64,000 nucleotides of DNA from Francisella uliginis (GCF_001895265.1 NZ_CP016796.1:186001-250000); one strand, 5' to 3'; shown: positions 44,701 to 54,479, numbered from the stretch's first letter. A program made the numbers and translations. Notes: generated by a model not told the origin, from the sequence alone.

Positions 44701-44736
44701 AGGAGTTTCTCTACTAATATAACTTAAAGTTTTTAA

Positions 44737-45390
44737 CTAAATTTCGGTAAATATCTTTTCTTCAGGAAGTCTTGATTTAGGTAGCTTAGCATTAAAATCG
44801 TCTTCTGAACTATAACCAACTGTGACAATAACAGAGGTTTTAAGTCCTTTTTCTTCTAAATTAAATTCATGGTCAACTATATGAGGCTCAATTCCTTCCA
44901 TTGGCGTTGCATGTAGCTCTAAACCTGAGATACCAAGTAGGATATTACCTAGAGCGATATAAAGCTGTTTTTCAGCCCAGTTTTGTAGCTCCTGAGGTCT
45001 ATCTTGGTATGCTAGAGCAAATTTTTTGCGTACATCCCTTTGCATAATTTCAAATTCAGCGGTAGGGAAGCGACCGTCTTCTCTTTCTTGAGTCAAAAGC
45101 TCTTCTAGATAATCATTATCAATGCTTGTTTTAAAACAAAGTACTATAGCCAAAGCAGAATTTTTTATATTAATTACATTCTTGGGATGAATGTTTTCTG
45201 CAGCTTTAGAAATTTTAGCTTTTGCCTGATCAGAGGTAGCTAAGATAAAATGCCATGGCTGAGAATTTACACTTGAAGGTGTAAATCTAAGTATATCTTT
45301 TATCTGTTGGATTTGCTCATTTGTTAATTTTTTTGCTGGATCATAGGCTTTTGATGTATAGCGAGTCTTCGCATAATTGACTATATTCAT
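44737..45390 (-). CDS. Nitroreductase family NAD(P)H oxidoreductase (NfsB-like)
   Basis: A 217-residue FMN protein. The N-terminal 'RYTSKAYDP', 'LRFTPSSVNSQPWHFILATS' and the C-terminal 'YIALGNILLGISGLELHATPMEGIEP' segments are those of NfsB-type oxygen-insensitive nitroreductases. The physiological substrate may be a flavin, quinone or pteridine. It lies upstream of lldD on the same strand with a 36-base gap, so the two flavoenzymes may share a message. Confidence 0.9.
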   Translation of the reverse strand: MNIVNYAKTRYTSKAYDPAKKLTNEQIQQIKDILRFTPSSVNSQPWHFILATSDQAKAKISKAAENIHPKNVINIKNSALAIVLCFKTSIDNDYLEELLTQEREDGRFPTAEFEIMQRDVRKKFALAYQDRPQELQNWAEKQLYIALGNILLGISGLELHATPMEGIEPHIVDHEFNLEEKGLKTSVIVTVGYSSEDDFNAKLPKSRLPEEKIFTEI

Positions 45391-45585
45391 AGAAAAAGTA
45401 GGATTATTAAAGTTTTGATTAGTATATTTTATAGAAAAATTTTCAACAATGCTCTTAGCTTAAGATATTTTAATTTTTATAATACTAAATTATGCAGAAC
45501 TTGATAGTTGCTAGGCATTAAATAACCAATATTAGTTTAATTTTTGATAGAATTATCATCTTCTTAGATTTTCTAATAAAAACTA

Positions 45586-46770
45586 ATGTCTATTATTAAT
45601 CTTGATAAAACTAAAATAAGAATAATTATACTTCTATCATTCTTTATACTGATGGGAATGAGTATAGATTTATTTGCACCATCGTTACCAGGAATTAGCT
45701 CTTCGTTAAAAATTGATCCATCAACAGCAAAGATGGTTATTTCAATGTATTTGATTGGCTATGCTTTAGGAAATTTTATTATTGGTATAATAACCGATGC
45801 TATAGGCCGTAGAACTTTATTAAGAGCTTCATGCGTGCTGTTTGTTATAATAAGTATTTTACCTCCGTTGATACCTAATGAATATGTATTGTTAGTAGTG
45901 AGATTTTTCCAAGGCTTTTTAATGGGATCTATGGGAGTGCTTAGTCGAGGTGTTTTCTCAGATATCTTGCCAGCTGAGAAGCTTTTAAAACTTGGGCCAA
46001 CTATTGGGTTTCTTTGGGGGCTAGGTCCAATTGTCGGACCTATAATTGGAGGTTTTCTACAAGAGTACTTCGGCTGGGAATCTGGATTTTATTTCTTTGC
46101 TATAATCACTTTAATAATAACAATACTCGTTTTTATATACATACCTGAGACTATTGCAAAAAAAACATCATTAAAATTCTCACAAGTATATAAAAACATT
46201 ATCGAGGTTGTGTCTAATAAACAGTTTATGAGCTTATGTGTAGCAATGGGGATGGCGTATTCTATGATAATAAGTTTTAATACTCTAGGGCCATTTTTAA
46301 TCCAGGATGTAATGGGGTATTCACCAGCTTATTTTGGTAAGTTAGCAATCTTTTTGGGATGTTCTTTTTTACCAGCGCCAATAATTGCCCGTAAGCTACT
46401 TGATTATTTTCCTGTAAGCAAAATATTTTTTATAATGACTCATTTTTTTATACTTTTAATATTACTATTTTTTATATCTAGTTATTTTATGCAAAGTAGT
46501 ATTAGCTTACTTATTGTAGCTACAATGACAGTTTATTTCGTCTGCGGATCAATATTTCCTCTTTCTATGGGGAAGGGCATCTCAATGTTTAGCCATATCT
46601 CTGGGACAGCTGCTGCGATTATGTACCTTACAAATATGACTATATCAAGTCTAACTTCATTTATCCAAGGGTATTTACATGCTGATACTATCACTAATAT
46701 TGTGGCAATATATTTAGTATTGATAGCAATTATAGTTGGGCTATATTGGTATAAGCTTAAAGATCTTTAA
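45586..46770 (+). CDS. MFS drug-resistance transporter, Bcr/CflA family
   Basis: A 394-residue, twelve-helix protein. 'MGMSIDLFAPSLPGISSSL', the loop motif 'ITDAIGRRTLLRASC' and 'VRFFQGFLMGSMGVLSRGVFSDI' place it in the Bcr/CflA drug:proton antiporters. It is the second Bcr-type gene in the window (the other at 12398-13579) and the two are clearly diverged. The substrate is unknown. Confidence 0.87.
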   Translation: MSIINLDKTKIRIIILLSFFILMGMSIDLFAPSLPGISSSLKIDPSTAKMVISMYLIGYALGNFIIGIITDAIGRRTLLRASCVLFVIISILPPLIPNEYVLLVVRFFQGFLMGSMGVLSRGVFSDILPAEKLLKLGPTIGFLWGLGPIVGPIIGGFLQEYFGWESGFYFFAIITLIITILVFIYIPETIAKKTSLKFSQVYKNIIEVVSNKQFMSLCVAMGMAYSMIISFNTLGPFLIQDVMGYSPAYFGKLAIFLGCSFLPAPIIARKLLDYFPVSKIFFIMTHFFILLILLFFISSYFMQSSISLLIVATMTVYFVCGSIFPLSMGKGISMFSHISGTAAAIMYLTNMTISSLTSFIQGYLHADTITNIVAIYLVLIAIIVGLYWYKLKDL

Positions 46771-46840
46771 TACTTTAGTAGATATATTTATACTTTTTTG
46801 TAATCATATCTTTTTGTAGATATAAGAAAGATAAAAAATT

Positions 46841-47215
46841 ATGATAAAAACTTCGGCTTTGCTTTGTGTTAAAGATAATAAGATGCTTCTAGTAAGAGTA
46901 CGTGATAATACTATTTGGTATTTTCCTGGTGGAAAAATAGATGAAGGTGAAACTCATCTACAAACGATTATTCGTGAGCTTGATGAAGAGCTAAATGTAC
47001 AAATACAGTCATCTAAGCTAAAGTATCTTGGTGAGGTTATTACAGATAATCATGATAGAACAGATACTGTCTCAGTACAGTGCTATGCTGGTGATATCAA
47101 TCAACTAATACAACCGTGTGCTGAAATCTCTGAGATAAAATGGTTTGATTTAGATGATACAGAATTTATGGCTCCAGCTGTGATAGAAAGTATCCGTAGA
47201 TGGTATAAGTCATAG
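46841..47215 (+). CDS. NUDIX hydrolase (MutT-like)
   Basis: A 124-residue protein consisting of a single NUDIX domain. The box reads 'GGKIDEGETHLQTIIRELDEEL', with the REx2EE core that binds the metal. It hydrolyses a nucleoside diphosphate linked to another group; the substrate (for example oxidised dNTP or NDP-sugar) is not readable. It ends 8 bases from the convergent ppc gene. Confidence 0.9.
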   Translation: MIKTSALLCVKDNKMLLVRVRDNTIWYFPGGKIDEGETHLQTIIRELDEELNVQIQSSKLKYLGEVITDNHDRTDTVSVQCYAGDINQLIQPCAEISEIKWFDLDDTEFMAPAVIESIRRWYKS

Positions 47216-47223
47216 TCACGGAT

Positions 47224-49758
47224 TTATATAGAATTTTGGTTTGCATTAATATTCGCAGCTAAGGATTTCTTGATTATAGTATTTAGAAGATTTTTGTATT
47301 TATGATTAGAATTTTTCCTTAGAGCGCTAAGTGCATATTGCTGCAATATAACTAGAGGTAGGGTAATATCATCTCTCATTTTTATAGATCTTTCTTTGAC
47401 AGGGTTTGCGTGTAAAAAATCTTCATTTTTACCTGTTACTGCCAATAAGTACTCTTTCGCTAGAGCGTGCTCATTGTGTATTTGTTGCCAAAAATCACTA
47501 TACTTAGGGTCTTTACTTATATGTTTAGTCATATTGAAATTTGTTTGGACGATACTTTGTAGAGCATTATCAAATATTCCTTTGATTATAAGTGAGCGCT
47601 TATATATCTTTTGGATCAAATCTAGATTGTCAGGATCTTTTTTGACCACTCTGTTTATTGCTGTTCCAAGCCCATAAAATGCCAAGATGCTTTGTCTCAT
47701 TTGTGTCCAGGCAGCACCATAAGGAATAGCTCGTAAATCATCTAGCTTGATCTTATCTCCAGAGTTTCTCTTTGATGGGCGCGAGCCTACATTCATCTCA
47801 CTAATATACTTAAGAGGAGTTACTTCTGTTAGGTAATCTATAAACTGAGGGTGATTCTTAAGGCCTATATATGTATCAAAAGACAGTTTACCTAGCTCAT
47901 TTATAAGATTAAGCTCTGTAGAGTTTAATTTATGCGCATTATGTAGGTTTAGCTTGCCATATAGACCTGATGTGAGAATCTGCTCTAGGTTATACTGAGC
48001 ACTATCAGAATTACCAAATTTAGATGATATGCTTTGTCCCTGGATGGTTACTTGAACATCATGATTTGAAACTACGTTTGATAAACCTCTATAGAATAAA
48101 AACATATCACCACCTCCGCGTGAAGGAGGGCCACCACGACCATCAAAAAAGATAGGTTTGATCCCTTTAGAGCTAAGGTATTTACTTAGGGCTCGTTTAG
48201 CCTCAAGGATTGACCAGTTAGCCATAAAATAACCACCATCTTTTGTGCCATCAGAGAATCCAAGCATAATTGTTTGCGTGTTTTGCCAGATTTTTAAGTT
48301 ATCTGTATAGAGTTTTATTTTTAGTAAATCATCTAAGATTTGCGTTGAGTTTTTTAAATCTTCCATAGTTTCAAATAATGGAACAACTTCGATTTTGATT
48401 TTATCTTGACCTTTAGTATTCTTATTAAAAAGTTCGAATATTGTTAAAACTTCTAAGATACTTACGGTAGAGTCAGCATTGCTAATGATATATCTTTCTA
48501 TAGCTTCATAGCCATTTTGTTGCTGGATATATTGTATAGTCGCAATAGTTTCTATCAGTTCTTTAGCTAACTCGCTACTATGTTCTAGCTCTGCAAAGCT
48601 TTTTTGTTTAGCAAGCTTAATTAGAAGCTTGATTTTTTGTGTTTCTTTGAGCGTTTCATAGTCTAAACTATAGTTTTCTTTAAAAACCTCTGTGAAGAAT
48701 TGTTTATGTATTCTAGCATTCTGACGAACATCTAATTTTGCAAAATGAAAACCGAAGATCTTTACCTTTAAAATCAAATTATCAAGTCTATCAACAAATA
48801 ATGAGTCGTACTGTGTGTCAACAACTTTTTTTATTTTAACTAACTCATTTAAGAATTCTTGTGCTGAAGAATATCTATTAGCTTTTAGTTTTTTTCTAAT
48901 CTTTGTGAGTTCATCATGAACATTTTCAAAAGTTAGTTTTTTAATAAGTTTTTTTAGATCTTTGTTATAGCAATCAAAAATACTTACTCTTAAATGTTTA
49001 GATACTCTTTTAGTTACTTTTGCGGTCACAAATGGATTACCATCTCTATCACCTCCAGGCCAGAATCCAAGCTCAATATTGGTATTATCATTAGTTAGTT
49101 TATGCTGAATTTTGGGGATAGTATTATAAAAAATATTATTTAAGTACCATATGATTGATATTGCTTCGCCTTCTGGAGTAGGTTTAGTCTTGTTACTAAA
49201 CTTAGTTTTTCCCATCTGTAGGAAAATATCTTGAATTTTATTTATATCATTATCTGTGATAGCTTTCTTAAGATCATGAATAATAGGTAACACTAGTTTG
49301 GCATAAAACTGGGTAGGGTGTGCTGTAAGAACAAGCCTTGTTTTATACTCTTTTAGGGCCTTATTTAAAGAGTTCTGCTTATTGTGTCTTTCTACTCTTC
49401 TAGTTAATCTAGTGATACTATATTCACCATTTAGATCATGTGTTTTAGCATAAGCAGCTTCTTCTAAGGCATCGACTAAGACTATTTGTCTCTCTATATA
49501 ACGGATAAATTTTATGAATGTCTCGAGTTTTTCTTCTTCTGACATCTCAGGATATATGTTTTCAATAATTTCTATCGGGTCTTTACCATTTTTTAGCTCA
49601 CTTTTGCAGATATTAGCAAATGTTGCTAATTTAAAGTTTGCATTATGTTTTTTATCAAGAGGAGTACTTAGAAAAAGACCATTGAGCATTTTATATTTAA
49701 GTTCAACTTTAGATTTATAGTTCTCTAGAAGTTCATCTTGGATAGAGTAAAAGGACAT
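47224..49758 (-). CDS. ppc: Phosphoenolpyruvate carboxylase, Bacteroidetes-like subgroup
   Basis: The 844-residue enzyme carboxylates PEP to oxaloacetate and refills the TCA cycle. The catalytic His motif is 'LTAHPTQ' (about residue 146), with 'LGFSDGTKDGGYFMANW', 'NVGSRPSKR' and 'LRAIPYGAAWTQ' also present. The loop that reads FHGRGG in E. coli is 'FFDGRGGPPSRGGG' here, with Asp in place of the His; together with 'VTIQGQSISSKFGN' this resembles the subgroup I remember from Bacteroidetes. It is about 40 residues shorter than the E. coli enzyme. An AGGAGG site precedes the ATG. Confidence 0.93.
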   Translation of the reverse strand: MSFYSIQDELLENYKSKVELKYKMLNGLFLSTPLDKKHNANFKLATFANICKSELKNGKDPIEIIENIYPEMSEEEKLETFIKFIRYIERQIVLVDALEEAAYAKTHDLNGEYSITRLTRRVERHNKQNSLNKALKEYKTRLVLTAHPTQFYAKLVLPIIHDLKKAITDNDINKIQDIFLQMGKTKFSNKTKPTPEGEAISIIWYLNNIFYNTIPKIQHKLTNDNTNIELGFWPGGDRDGNPFVTAKVTKRVSKHLRVSIFDCYNKDLKKLIKKLTFENVHDELTKIRKKLKANRYSSAQEFLNELVKIKKVVDTQYDSLFVDRLDNLILKVKIFGFHFAKLDVRQNARIHKQFFTEVFKENYSLDYETLKETQKIKLLIKLAKQKSFAELEHSSELAKELIETIATIQYIQQQNGYEAIERYIISNADSTVSILEVLTIFELFNKNTKGQDKIKIEVVPLFETMEDLKNSTQILDDLLKIKLYTDNLKIWQNTQTIMLGFSDGTKDGGYFMANWSILEAKRALSKYLSSKGIKPIFFDGRGGPPSRGGGDMFLFYRGLSNVVSNHDVQVTIQGQSISSKFGNSDSAQYNLEQILTSGLYGKLNLHNAHKLNSTELNLINELGKLSFDTYIGLKNHPQFIDYLTEVTPLKYISEMNVGSRPSKRNSGDKIKLDDLRAIPYGAAWTQMRQSILAFYGLGTAINRVVKKDPDNLDLIQKIYKRSLIIKGIFDNALQSIVQTNFNMTKHISKDPKYSDFWQQIHNEHALAKEYLLAVTGKNEDFLHANPVKERSIKMRDDITLPLVILQQYALSALRKNSNHKYKNLLNTIIKKSLAANINANQNSI

Positions 49759-49877
49759 AAATACCTCCTTGAGTTTTATGAATCTAGTATTTATATCTAA
49801 ATATTGATTTAGAGTTTTATACTAATAAACATTTTAAACTATATTAAACTCAAGTGTATCTATTTTAGCATAGCGTC

Positions 49878-49894
49878 ATTTTCTTTAAGAAAAT
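49878..49894 (-). terminator. AT-rich palindrome after the ZIP gene
   Basis: ATTTTCTT and AAGAAAAT pair around a single base just beyond the ZIP stop codon. The stem is almost all A-T, so its strength as a terminator is doubtful. Confidence 0.25.
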
Positions 49895-49906
49895 ATAACT
49901 TAGAAG

Positions 49907-50653
49907 TTATGCCCAAATAGCGACTATAGCCATAAGAGCAAAACCAATTATTACAAATGTATATTGCTTAGTATTACAACAGTCTTTTATAAGTATTGAT
50001 CTTTCTAATCCATGTAAAGTACCCATATATATAAATGTACCAGCAGCTATTGCTGTTATTGTTGGTTCAATATATGGATTTGAAACATGGCTTTGAACAT
50101 TTGCGCCGAATAAAATTCCTATAGGGCCCATTAATGTAAAACCAAAGAATAGTAAAAACCTAGTAAGAAATTGCAAATTTGATTTATTAATTACTATTGA
50201 TAATGCTAGACTAGCAGCCCACTTATGCGCTATGACTGCTAAAAGAACTATTATGGCTACGCTTAATTGAGGTGAAACTCCTAAAGCAGCGCCAGCAAGG
50301 AAGCTATGAATTGATAGCATAATAGTTGCCATTATAGCCATAAAAGATGAATTTCCCTTATTGCTTTTTGCTAATGATCCGCCAACATGCTCCATGAATA
50401 AGAAAAATAATATTGTAACGCCTGCTATCATAAATGGATATGGATAGTCTATTTTCAAACTAAAGAAATCACTAGCAGAATCTCCTAGCATATGAATTAG
50501 TCCAGCCCCTAAAAAAACACCACTTGCTAAGGCCTCACCAATAGGGAATTTAAAACCTTCGGGATTTGTTGCTTTTTTGACAAATGGAAATATTCCAAAT
50601 ATAACTGTTACAAAAAAAATTAGTATCGCAGCTATAATATTAAAGTTATACAT
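49907..50653 (-). CDS. ZIP family divalent metal transporter
   Basis: A 248-residue protein with eight predicted helices. Metal-site residues of ZIP proteins are visible in 'GAGLIHMLGDSASDFF', 'LSIHSFLAGAALG' (helix 4 His) and 'VIAHKWAASLALS' (helix 5 HK). It imports zinc, or possibly another divalent metal. It lies 15 bases after the CobW-type GTPase gene on the same strand, and that unit starts at a putative Zur box, so zinc is the likely substrate. Work in F. novicida found a ZupT/ZIP-like gene under Zur control (from memory). Confidence 0.88.
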   Translation of the reverse strand: MYNFNIIAAILIFFVTVIFGIFPFVKKATNPEGFKFPIGEALASGVFLGAGLIHMLGDSASDFFSLKIDYPYPFMIAGVTILFFLFMEHVGGSLAKSNKGNSSFMAIMATIMLSIHSFLAGAALGVSPQLSVAIIVLLAVIAHKWAASLALSIVINKSNLQFLTRFLLFFGFTLMGPIGILFGANVQSHVSNPYIEPTITAIAAGTFIYMGTLHGLERSILIKDCCNTKQYTFVIIGFALMAIVAIWA

Positions 50654-50668
50654 TTTACTTCCTTATAT

Positions 50669-51871
50669 TTACTGTTCTTGAAACCATGCTGGGAATGGGT
50701 CTGATAAATTAGAATATCCTCGTGGATTATCCCAATAGTCTTTTATTAGACATTCATCTAAAGCAGCTTTAATTTGATCATCTTTCATTTGATCTTTTAG
50801 ACCAATGAATACGATTTCTTGTCTTCTATCTCCACTTACCTTATTCCATCGATCTTTTAGCATCTGTTGAAATTCTGGAGTATTTGGCCATTGATCTTTG
50901 TCAATACCAGCCCACCACATACCCATACCTTGATGTCTAACTAAAGCACCTGCTTGAGAAATTTCACCAACATAATCAGGTCTTGTAGCTAACCAAAAGA
51001 AACCTTTTGCTCGCACAACTCCCGGCCAGTCAACATTATTAAAAAAGTTCATTATCTTTTCAGGGTCAAAAGGGTTTATTGAGTGATAAACAAAAGATCT
51101 AATACCATATTCTTCGGTTTCTGGTACATGCTCTTTGAAGTTATATAGTTCTTTACTCCATAAAGGGTGATTTTCAGCTTCTTCCAAATCAAACTTTTTA
51201 GTATTTACAACTTTATTTATATCAACTTTTGAGAAATTTGTTTCTATAATTTCAGCATCAATATTTAAGCCTTTGATTATAGACTTAATAGTTTGCTTAT
51301 CTTTTGCTGAACAATTATCAACTTTGTTTAAGATTATAACGTTTGCAAATTCTATTTGTTCAACCATAAGATCAACTATTGCTCGATCATCTTCATCGCC
51401 TAAGCTTTCGCCAGTATTTTTTAGATATTCAGAAGAGCTATAGTGATTCATGAAGTTGACACTATCAACTACTGTAACCATTGTGTCAATATAAGCAACA
51501 TCTGCTAAGCTTTTACCGTCTTCATCTCTAAATTCAAAAGTTGTAGCCACAGGTAAAGGCTCAGAAATACCTGTACTTTCGATAATTAGGTAGTCATATT
51601 TCTGTGATTTTGCTAACTGTTCTACCTCTACTAATAAATCTTCACGCAGAGTACAACAGATACAACCATTACTGAGCTCAACCATTTTTGCTTCAGTTTT
51701 TGAGATATGTGAGTCATGATTTTTGATTAGTTCAGCGTCAATATTTATTTCATTCATATCATTGACGATCATTGCTACTTTAAGACCATTAGCATTATTA
51801 AGGATATTACTTAATAATGTAGTTTTACCAGCTCCTAAAAAACCAGATAGCACTGTAACAGGTAATTTCAT
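50669..51871 (-). CDS. CobW/COG0523 GTPase, probable zinc metallochaperone
   Basis: A 400-residue GTPase with Walker A 'GFLGAGKTTLL' (10-20), the COG0523 metal motif CXCC at Cys70-Cys73 ('CICCTLREDLL'), 'ESTGISEP' and 'NKVD' nucleotide motifs, and a CobW C-terminal domain ('FWLATRPDYVGEISQAG', 'IVFIGLKDQM'). Zur-regulated members of this family deliver zinc to client proteins when zinc is scarce (ZNG1/YciC/ZigA type). The gene is divergent from the Zur-like regulator, with a Zur box over its promoter, and is followed by the ZIP gene. Confidence 0.92.
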   Translation of the reverse strand: MKLPVTVLSGFLGAGKTTLLSNILNNANGLKVAMIVNDMNEINIDAELIKNHDSHISKTEAKMVELSNGCICCTLREDLLVEVEQLAKSQKYDYLIIESTGISEPLPVATTFEFRDEDGKSLADVAYIDTMVTVVDSVNFMNHYSSSEYLKNTGESLGDEDDRAIVDLMVEQIEFANVIILNKVDNCSAKDKQTIKSIIKGLNIDAEIIETNFSKVDINKVVNTKKFDLEEAENHPLWSKELYNFKEHVPETEEYGIRSFVYHSINPFDPEKIMNFFNNVDWPGVVRAKGFFWLATRPDYVGEISQAGALVRHQGMGMWWAGIDKDQWPNTPEFQQMLKDRWNKVSGDRRQEIVFIGLKDQMKDDQIKAALDECLIKDYWDNPRGYSNLSDPFPAWFQEQ

Positions 51872-51909
51872 TTATTACTTCAACTCTTATATTATTAAAT
51901 TTTATGTGA

Positions 51910-51938
51910 ATAATACACAAAAACATAAAGTGTTACAA
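51910..51938 (-). promoter_or_regulatory. Promoter of the cobW-ZIP operon
   Basis: On the minus strand, TTGTAA (51938-51933) and TATTAT (51915-51910) are 17 bases apart. The -35 box lies inside the Zur box, the expected layout for repression. Confidence 0.6.
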
Positions 51939-51945
51939 TATAACA
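51931..51945. promoter_or_regulatory. Putative Zur operator
   Basis: TGTTACAATATAACA is a 7-1-7 palindrome with one mismatch. It matches the known gammaproteobacterial Zur core TGTTATAnTATAACA at all but one position. It sits between the CobW-ZIP operon and the Fur/Zur gene, covering the -35 of the first and lying directly upstream of the -35 of the second. Confidence 0.75.
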
Positions 51946-51947
51946 GT

Positions 51948-51977
51948 TTGTAAAAGTTAAGATTATTAGTTTATACT
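51948..51977 (+). promoter_or_regulatory. Candidate promoter of the Zur-like regulator gene
   Basis: TTGTAA (51948-51953) and TATACT (51972-51977) are 18 bases apart, 31 bases before the ATG. The Zur box ends two bases upstream of the -35, so self-regulation is possible. Confidence 0.45.
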
Positions 51978-52008
51978 TAGACATTAAAATATATTTAAAA
52001 TAAGTTAT

Positions 52009-52425
52009 ATGGATCTGATAAAGCAGGCTGAAATATATTGTAAGTCTTATAAGCACAGGTTTACAGAACCTAGGAAACGTGTTTTAGAAGCAATAGTTAA
52101 ACAAAAAGCTCCACTTACGGCTTATGATATTTTAAGGCTTTTATCTATAGCAAAAGATACAAAACCACCAACTATTTATAGGGCGATTGATTTTTGGTTA
52201 AAGCATGGATTCATACATAGGGTTGAAAGTATGAATTGCTATATAGCATGTAACTTTAATCATAAACATAAAGGGACACAGATAATTATTTGTGAAAAGT
52301 GTGGTATGACTAAAGAGACATGTGTTGATGACAAACGTATATCAGCTGAGATTAGTGAAAAAGAATCATTTCTAGTTCATAGTTGGAGTATGGAAATTCG
52401 TGGTATTTGCTCTAAGTGTGTTTAG
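52009..52425 (+). CDS. zur: Fur family regulator, Zur-like
   Basis: A 138-residue Fur-fold repressor. An N-terminal winged helix (about 15-75; recognition region 'TKPPTIYRAIDFWLKHGFIHRV') is followed by a dimerisation domain with 'CNFNHKHKGTQIIICEKCG'. Cys95/Cys98 and Cys134/Cys137 form two CxxC pairs for the structural zinc. The late His residue and the 'LVHSWSMEIRGICSKC' end match Zur more than Fur. The location opposite the CobW-ZIP operon and a Zur box in the gap support zinc as the signal. Confidence 0.87.
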   Translation: MDLIKQAEIYCKSYKHRFTEPRKRVLEAIVKQKAPLTAYDILRLLSIAKDTKPPTIYRAIDFWLKHGFIHRVESMNCYIACNFNHKHKGTQIIICEKCGMTKETCVDDKRISAEISEKESFLVHSWSMEIRGICSKCV

Positions 52426-52522
52426 ATATCTTTTGATAAATCTTAATTGTTAGATTATATTTTCTTAACTACAATAACATTTATATGTAGTTACTTTATT
52501 AAGTAAATTAATTCTTAAAATC

Positions 52523-52551
52523 TTGAAACAATCTACCTTCTGGTTTAATCT
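52523..52551 (+). promoter_or_regulatory. Promoter of gltX (shared sequence B)
   Basis: TTGAAA (52523-52528) and TAATCT (52546-52551) are 17 bases apart, about 33 bases before the ATG. It is close to identical with the promoter at 42432-42460. Confidence 0.6.
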
Positions 52552-52584
52552 TTAAACAATTTTTTATTTCTAAGGTATTTAATT

Positions 52585-53994
52585 ATGGTTACAACAAGAT
52601 TTGCACCGAGCCCAACTGGCTTTTTACACGTTGGTGGAGTGCGTACAGCATTATTTAGTTGGTTATATGCAAAAAAAAATCATGGCAAATTTATTCTTCG
52701 AATCGAAGACACTGATTTAGAAAGATCTACTCAAGAGGCAGTAGATGCAATTTTAGATGGCATGAAGTGGTTAGGTCTAAAAAACGATGGTGAAACTTAC
52801 TACCAAACTAAGCGTTTTGATAGATATAAAGAAGTTGTTGAGCAACTTATAGCCGAAGGCAAGGCGTACTACTGTAGCTGTTCTAAAGAAAGGTTAGATG
52901 AGCTAAGAGAATATCAACAAGCAAATAATCTTAAAACTGGCTATGATAGTAAGTGTCGTGATGAAAACTATGTACCTAAAGAGGGTGAGAGTTTTGTTAT
53001 AAGATTTAAGAATCCTAAAGATGGCGTAGTAAGTTGGGATGATGCGGTAAAAGGTAAGATCTCAATAGCGAACCAAGAGTTAGATGATATGATTATTCAA
53101 AGAGCAGATGGGTCACCAACTTATAATTTTTGTGTTGTTGTAGATGACATGGATATGGCTATTACTCATGTTATTCGTGGTGATGATCATGTTAATAATA
53201 CTCCTAAGCAAATCAATATTTACAAAGCATTAAACGCTAATATTCCAGTATTTGCTCATGTGCCAATGATTCTTGGTCCAGATGGGGCAAAACTATCTAA
53301 GCGTCATGGAGCTGTGAATGTAATGGCATATCGTGAAGATGGTTATTTACCTCAAGCAATGCTTAACTATCTTGTTAGGTTAGGTTGGTCACATGGTGAT
53401 CAAGAGATTTTCTCTCTTGAAGAAATGATAAAAAGTTTTAATTTAGAGCATATTAGTGCCTCACCATCACGCTTTGATTTTGAGAAACTTAAATGGATAA
53501 ATAAACACTATATTAAAGAATCTAAGTTTGAAGATATTCGTTCAGAAGTTGAGTATCATTTTTCAAAATTAGGTTTAGATATTAATAATGGTCCAGATTT
53601 ACAAGAGCTTGTTGCTGTAATGGCTGAAAAGGTTGATACTTTAGTTGAGCTTGCTGAGAAGTCTAGTTATTTTTATAGTGATGATATTCAGTATGATGAA
53701 AAAGCGGTTAAGAAACATTTTAAAGCTGCAACTGGAAGTATATTGAAGGTAGCTCTAGAAAAATTTGAAGCTTTAAGCTCAGAGCAATGGCAAGATCCAC
53801 AAGAATTACATCATATCGTTGGTAATACTGCAGAGCAATGTGAAGTTGGTATGGGTAAGGTTGGTATGCCACTACGTGTTGCTATTACAGGTTCTGGACA
53901 GTCGCCAGATATTGGGATTACGCTGAAATTATTAGGTAAAGAAAAGGTCATTTCAAGAATATCTAACGCAATAAATAATATTGCTAACAACTAA
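52585..53994 (+). CDS. gltX: Glutamyl-tRNA synthetase
   Basis: A 469-residue class Ib synthetase. The HIGH motif region is '[20 protein letters not shown]' (residues 5-24), the KMSKS-like motif is 'KLSKRHG' (about 237), and '[10 protein letters not shown]' and '[14 protein letters not shown]' are also present. It charges tRNA-Glu. A gene for tRNA-Glu(UUC) lies 233 bases downstream with its own promoter. Confidence 0.98.
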   Translation: MVTTRFAPSPTGFLHVGGVRTALFSWLYAKKNHGKFILRIEDTDLERSTQEAVDAILDGMKWLGLKNDGETYYQTKRFDRYKEVVEQLIAEGKAYYCSCSKERLDELREYQQANNLKTGYDSKCRDENYVPKEGESFVIRFKNPKDGVVSWDDAVKGKISIANQELDDMIIQRADGSPTYNFCVVVDDMDMAITHVIRGDDHVNNTPKQINIYKALNANIPVFAHVPMILGPDGAKLSKRHGAVNVMAYREDGYLPQAMLNYLVRLGWSHGDQEIFSLEEMIKSFNLEHISASPSRFDFEKLKWINKHYIKESKFEDIRSEVEYHFSKLGLDINNGPDLQELVAVMAEKVDTLVELAEKSSYFYSDDIQYDEKAVKKHFKAATGSILKVALEKFEALSSEQWQDPQELHHIVGNTAEQCEVGMGKVGMPLRVAITGSGQSPDIGITLKLLGKEKVISRISNAINNIANN

Positions 53995-54021
53995 TATCCT
54001 ATTAATAAATAGTCAATAATT

Positions 54022-54055
54022 TAATGGCAAAATATAGCCATTATTATCATTTTTA
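54022..54055 (+). terminator. Weak terminator after gltX
   Basis: TAATGGC and GCCATTA form a seven-base-pair stem with an 8-base loop, followed by a T-rich stretch (TTATCATTTTT). Confidence 0.4.
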
Positions 54056-54160
54056 ATCTGCTGTAGCAAGTTATCTAATAAAGTATTTTTTTGCTAGACT
54101 GTAAAAAACTGTTGTTTCACGCGAAGTACTAAAAAATATTAATTATTTTTTACAAAAACC

Positions 54161-54188
54161 TTGACTAAGTTTTAAAAGTCATTATAAT
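54161..54188 (+). promoter_or_regulatory. Promoter of the tRNA-Glu gene
   Basis: TTGACT (54161-54166) and a perfect TATAAT (54183-54188) are 16 bases apart. It is the closest match to the sigma70 consensus that I found in the window. The start site would be about 33 bases before the tRNA. Confidence 0.8.
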
Positions 54189-54227
54189 ACATCTCATATC
54201 GCTGGAAACAGTGACTTAAAGTCTTAT

Positions 54228-54303
<76 letters not shown>

Positions 54304-54310
54304 AATTTAA

Positions 54311-54335
54311 AAAGCCACTTAAAGTGGCTTTTTTT
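54311..54335 (+). terminator. Intrinsic terminator of tRNA-Glu
   Basis: AAGCCAC and GTGGCTT pair around TTAAA and are followed by a run of T. It is a standard strong hairpin 8 bases after the CCA end. Confidence 0.9.
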
Positions 54336-54451
54336 ATGTCTACTGAAAAATTTTACTATAATACCTTAGCTAATAGACTATTATATACAAATCAAAAGCA
54401 CAAATTAGACATAAACTGCTTTATGGTAAATATATTAGCTTATATTGGGAT

Positions 54452-54479
54452 TTGTATGAATTTAGTTTTTAATTATACT
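54452..54479 (+). promoter_or_regulatory. Promoter of the alpha/beta hydrolase gene
   Basis: TTGTAT (54452-54457) and TATACT (54474-54479) are 16 bases apart. AGGAGGT lies 6 bases before the GTG start at 54526. The rest of the gap from 54336 holds nothing else I can support. Confidence 0.5.
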
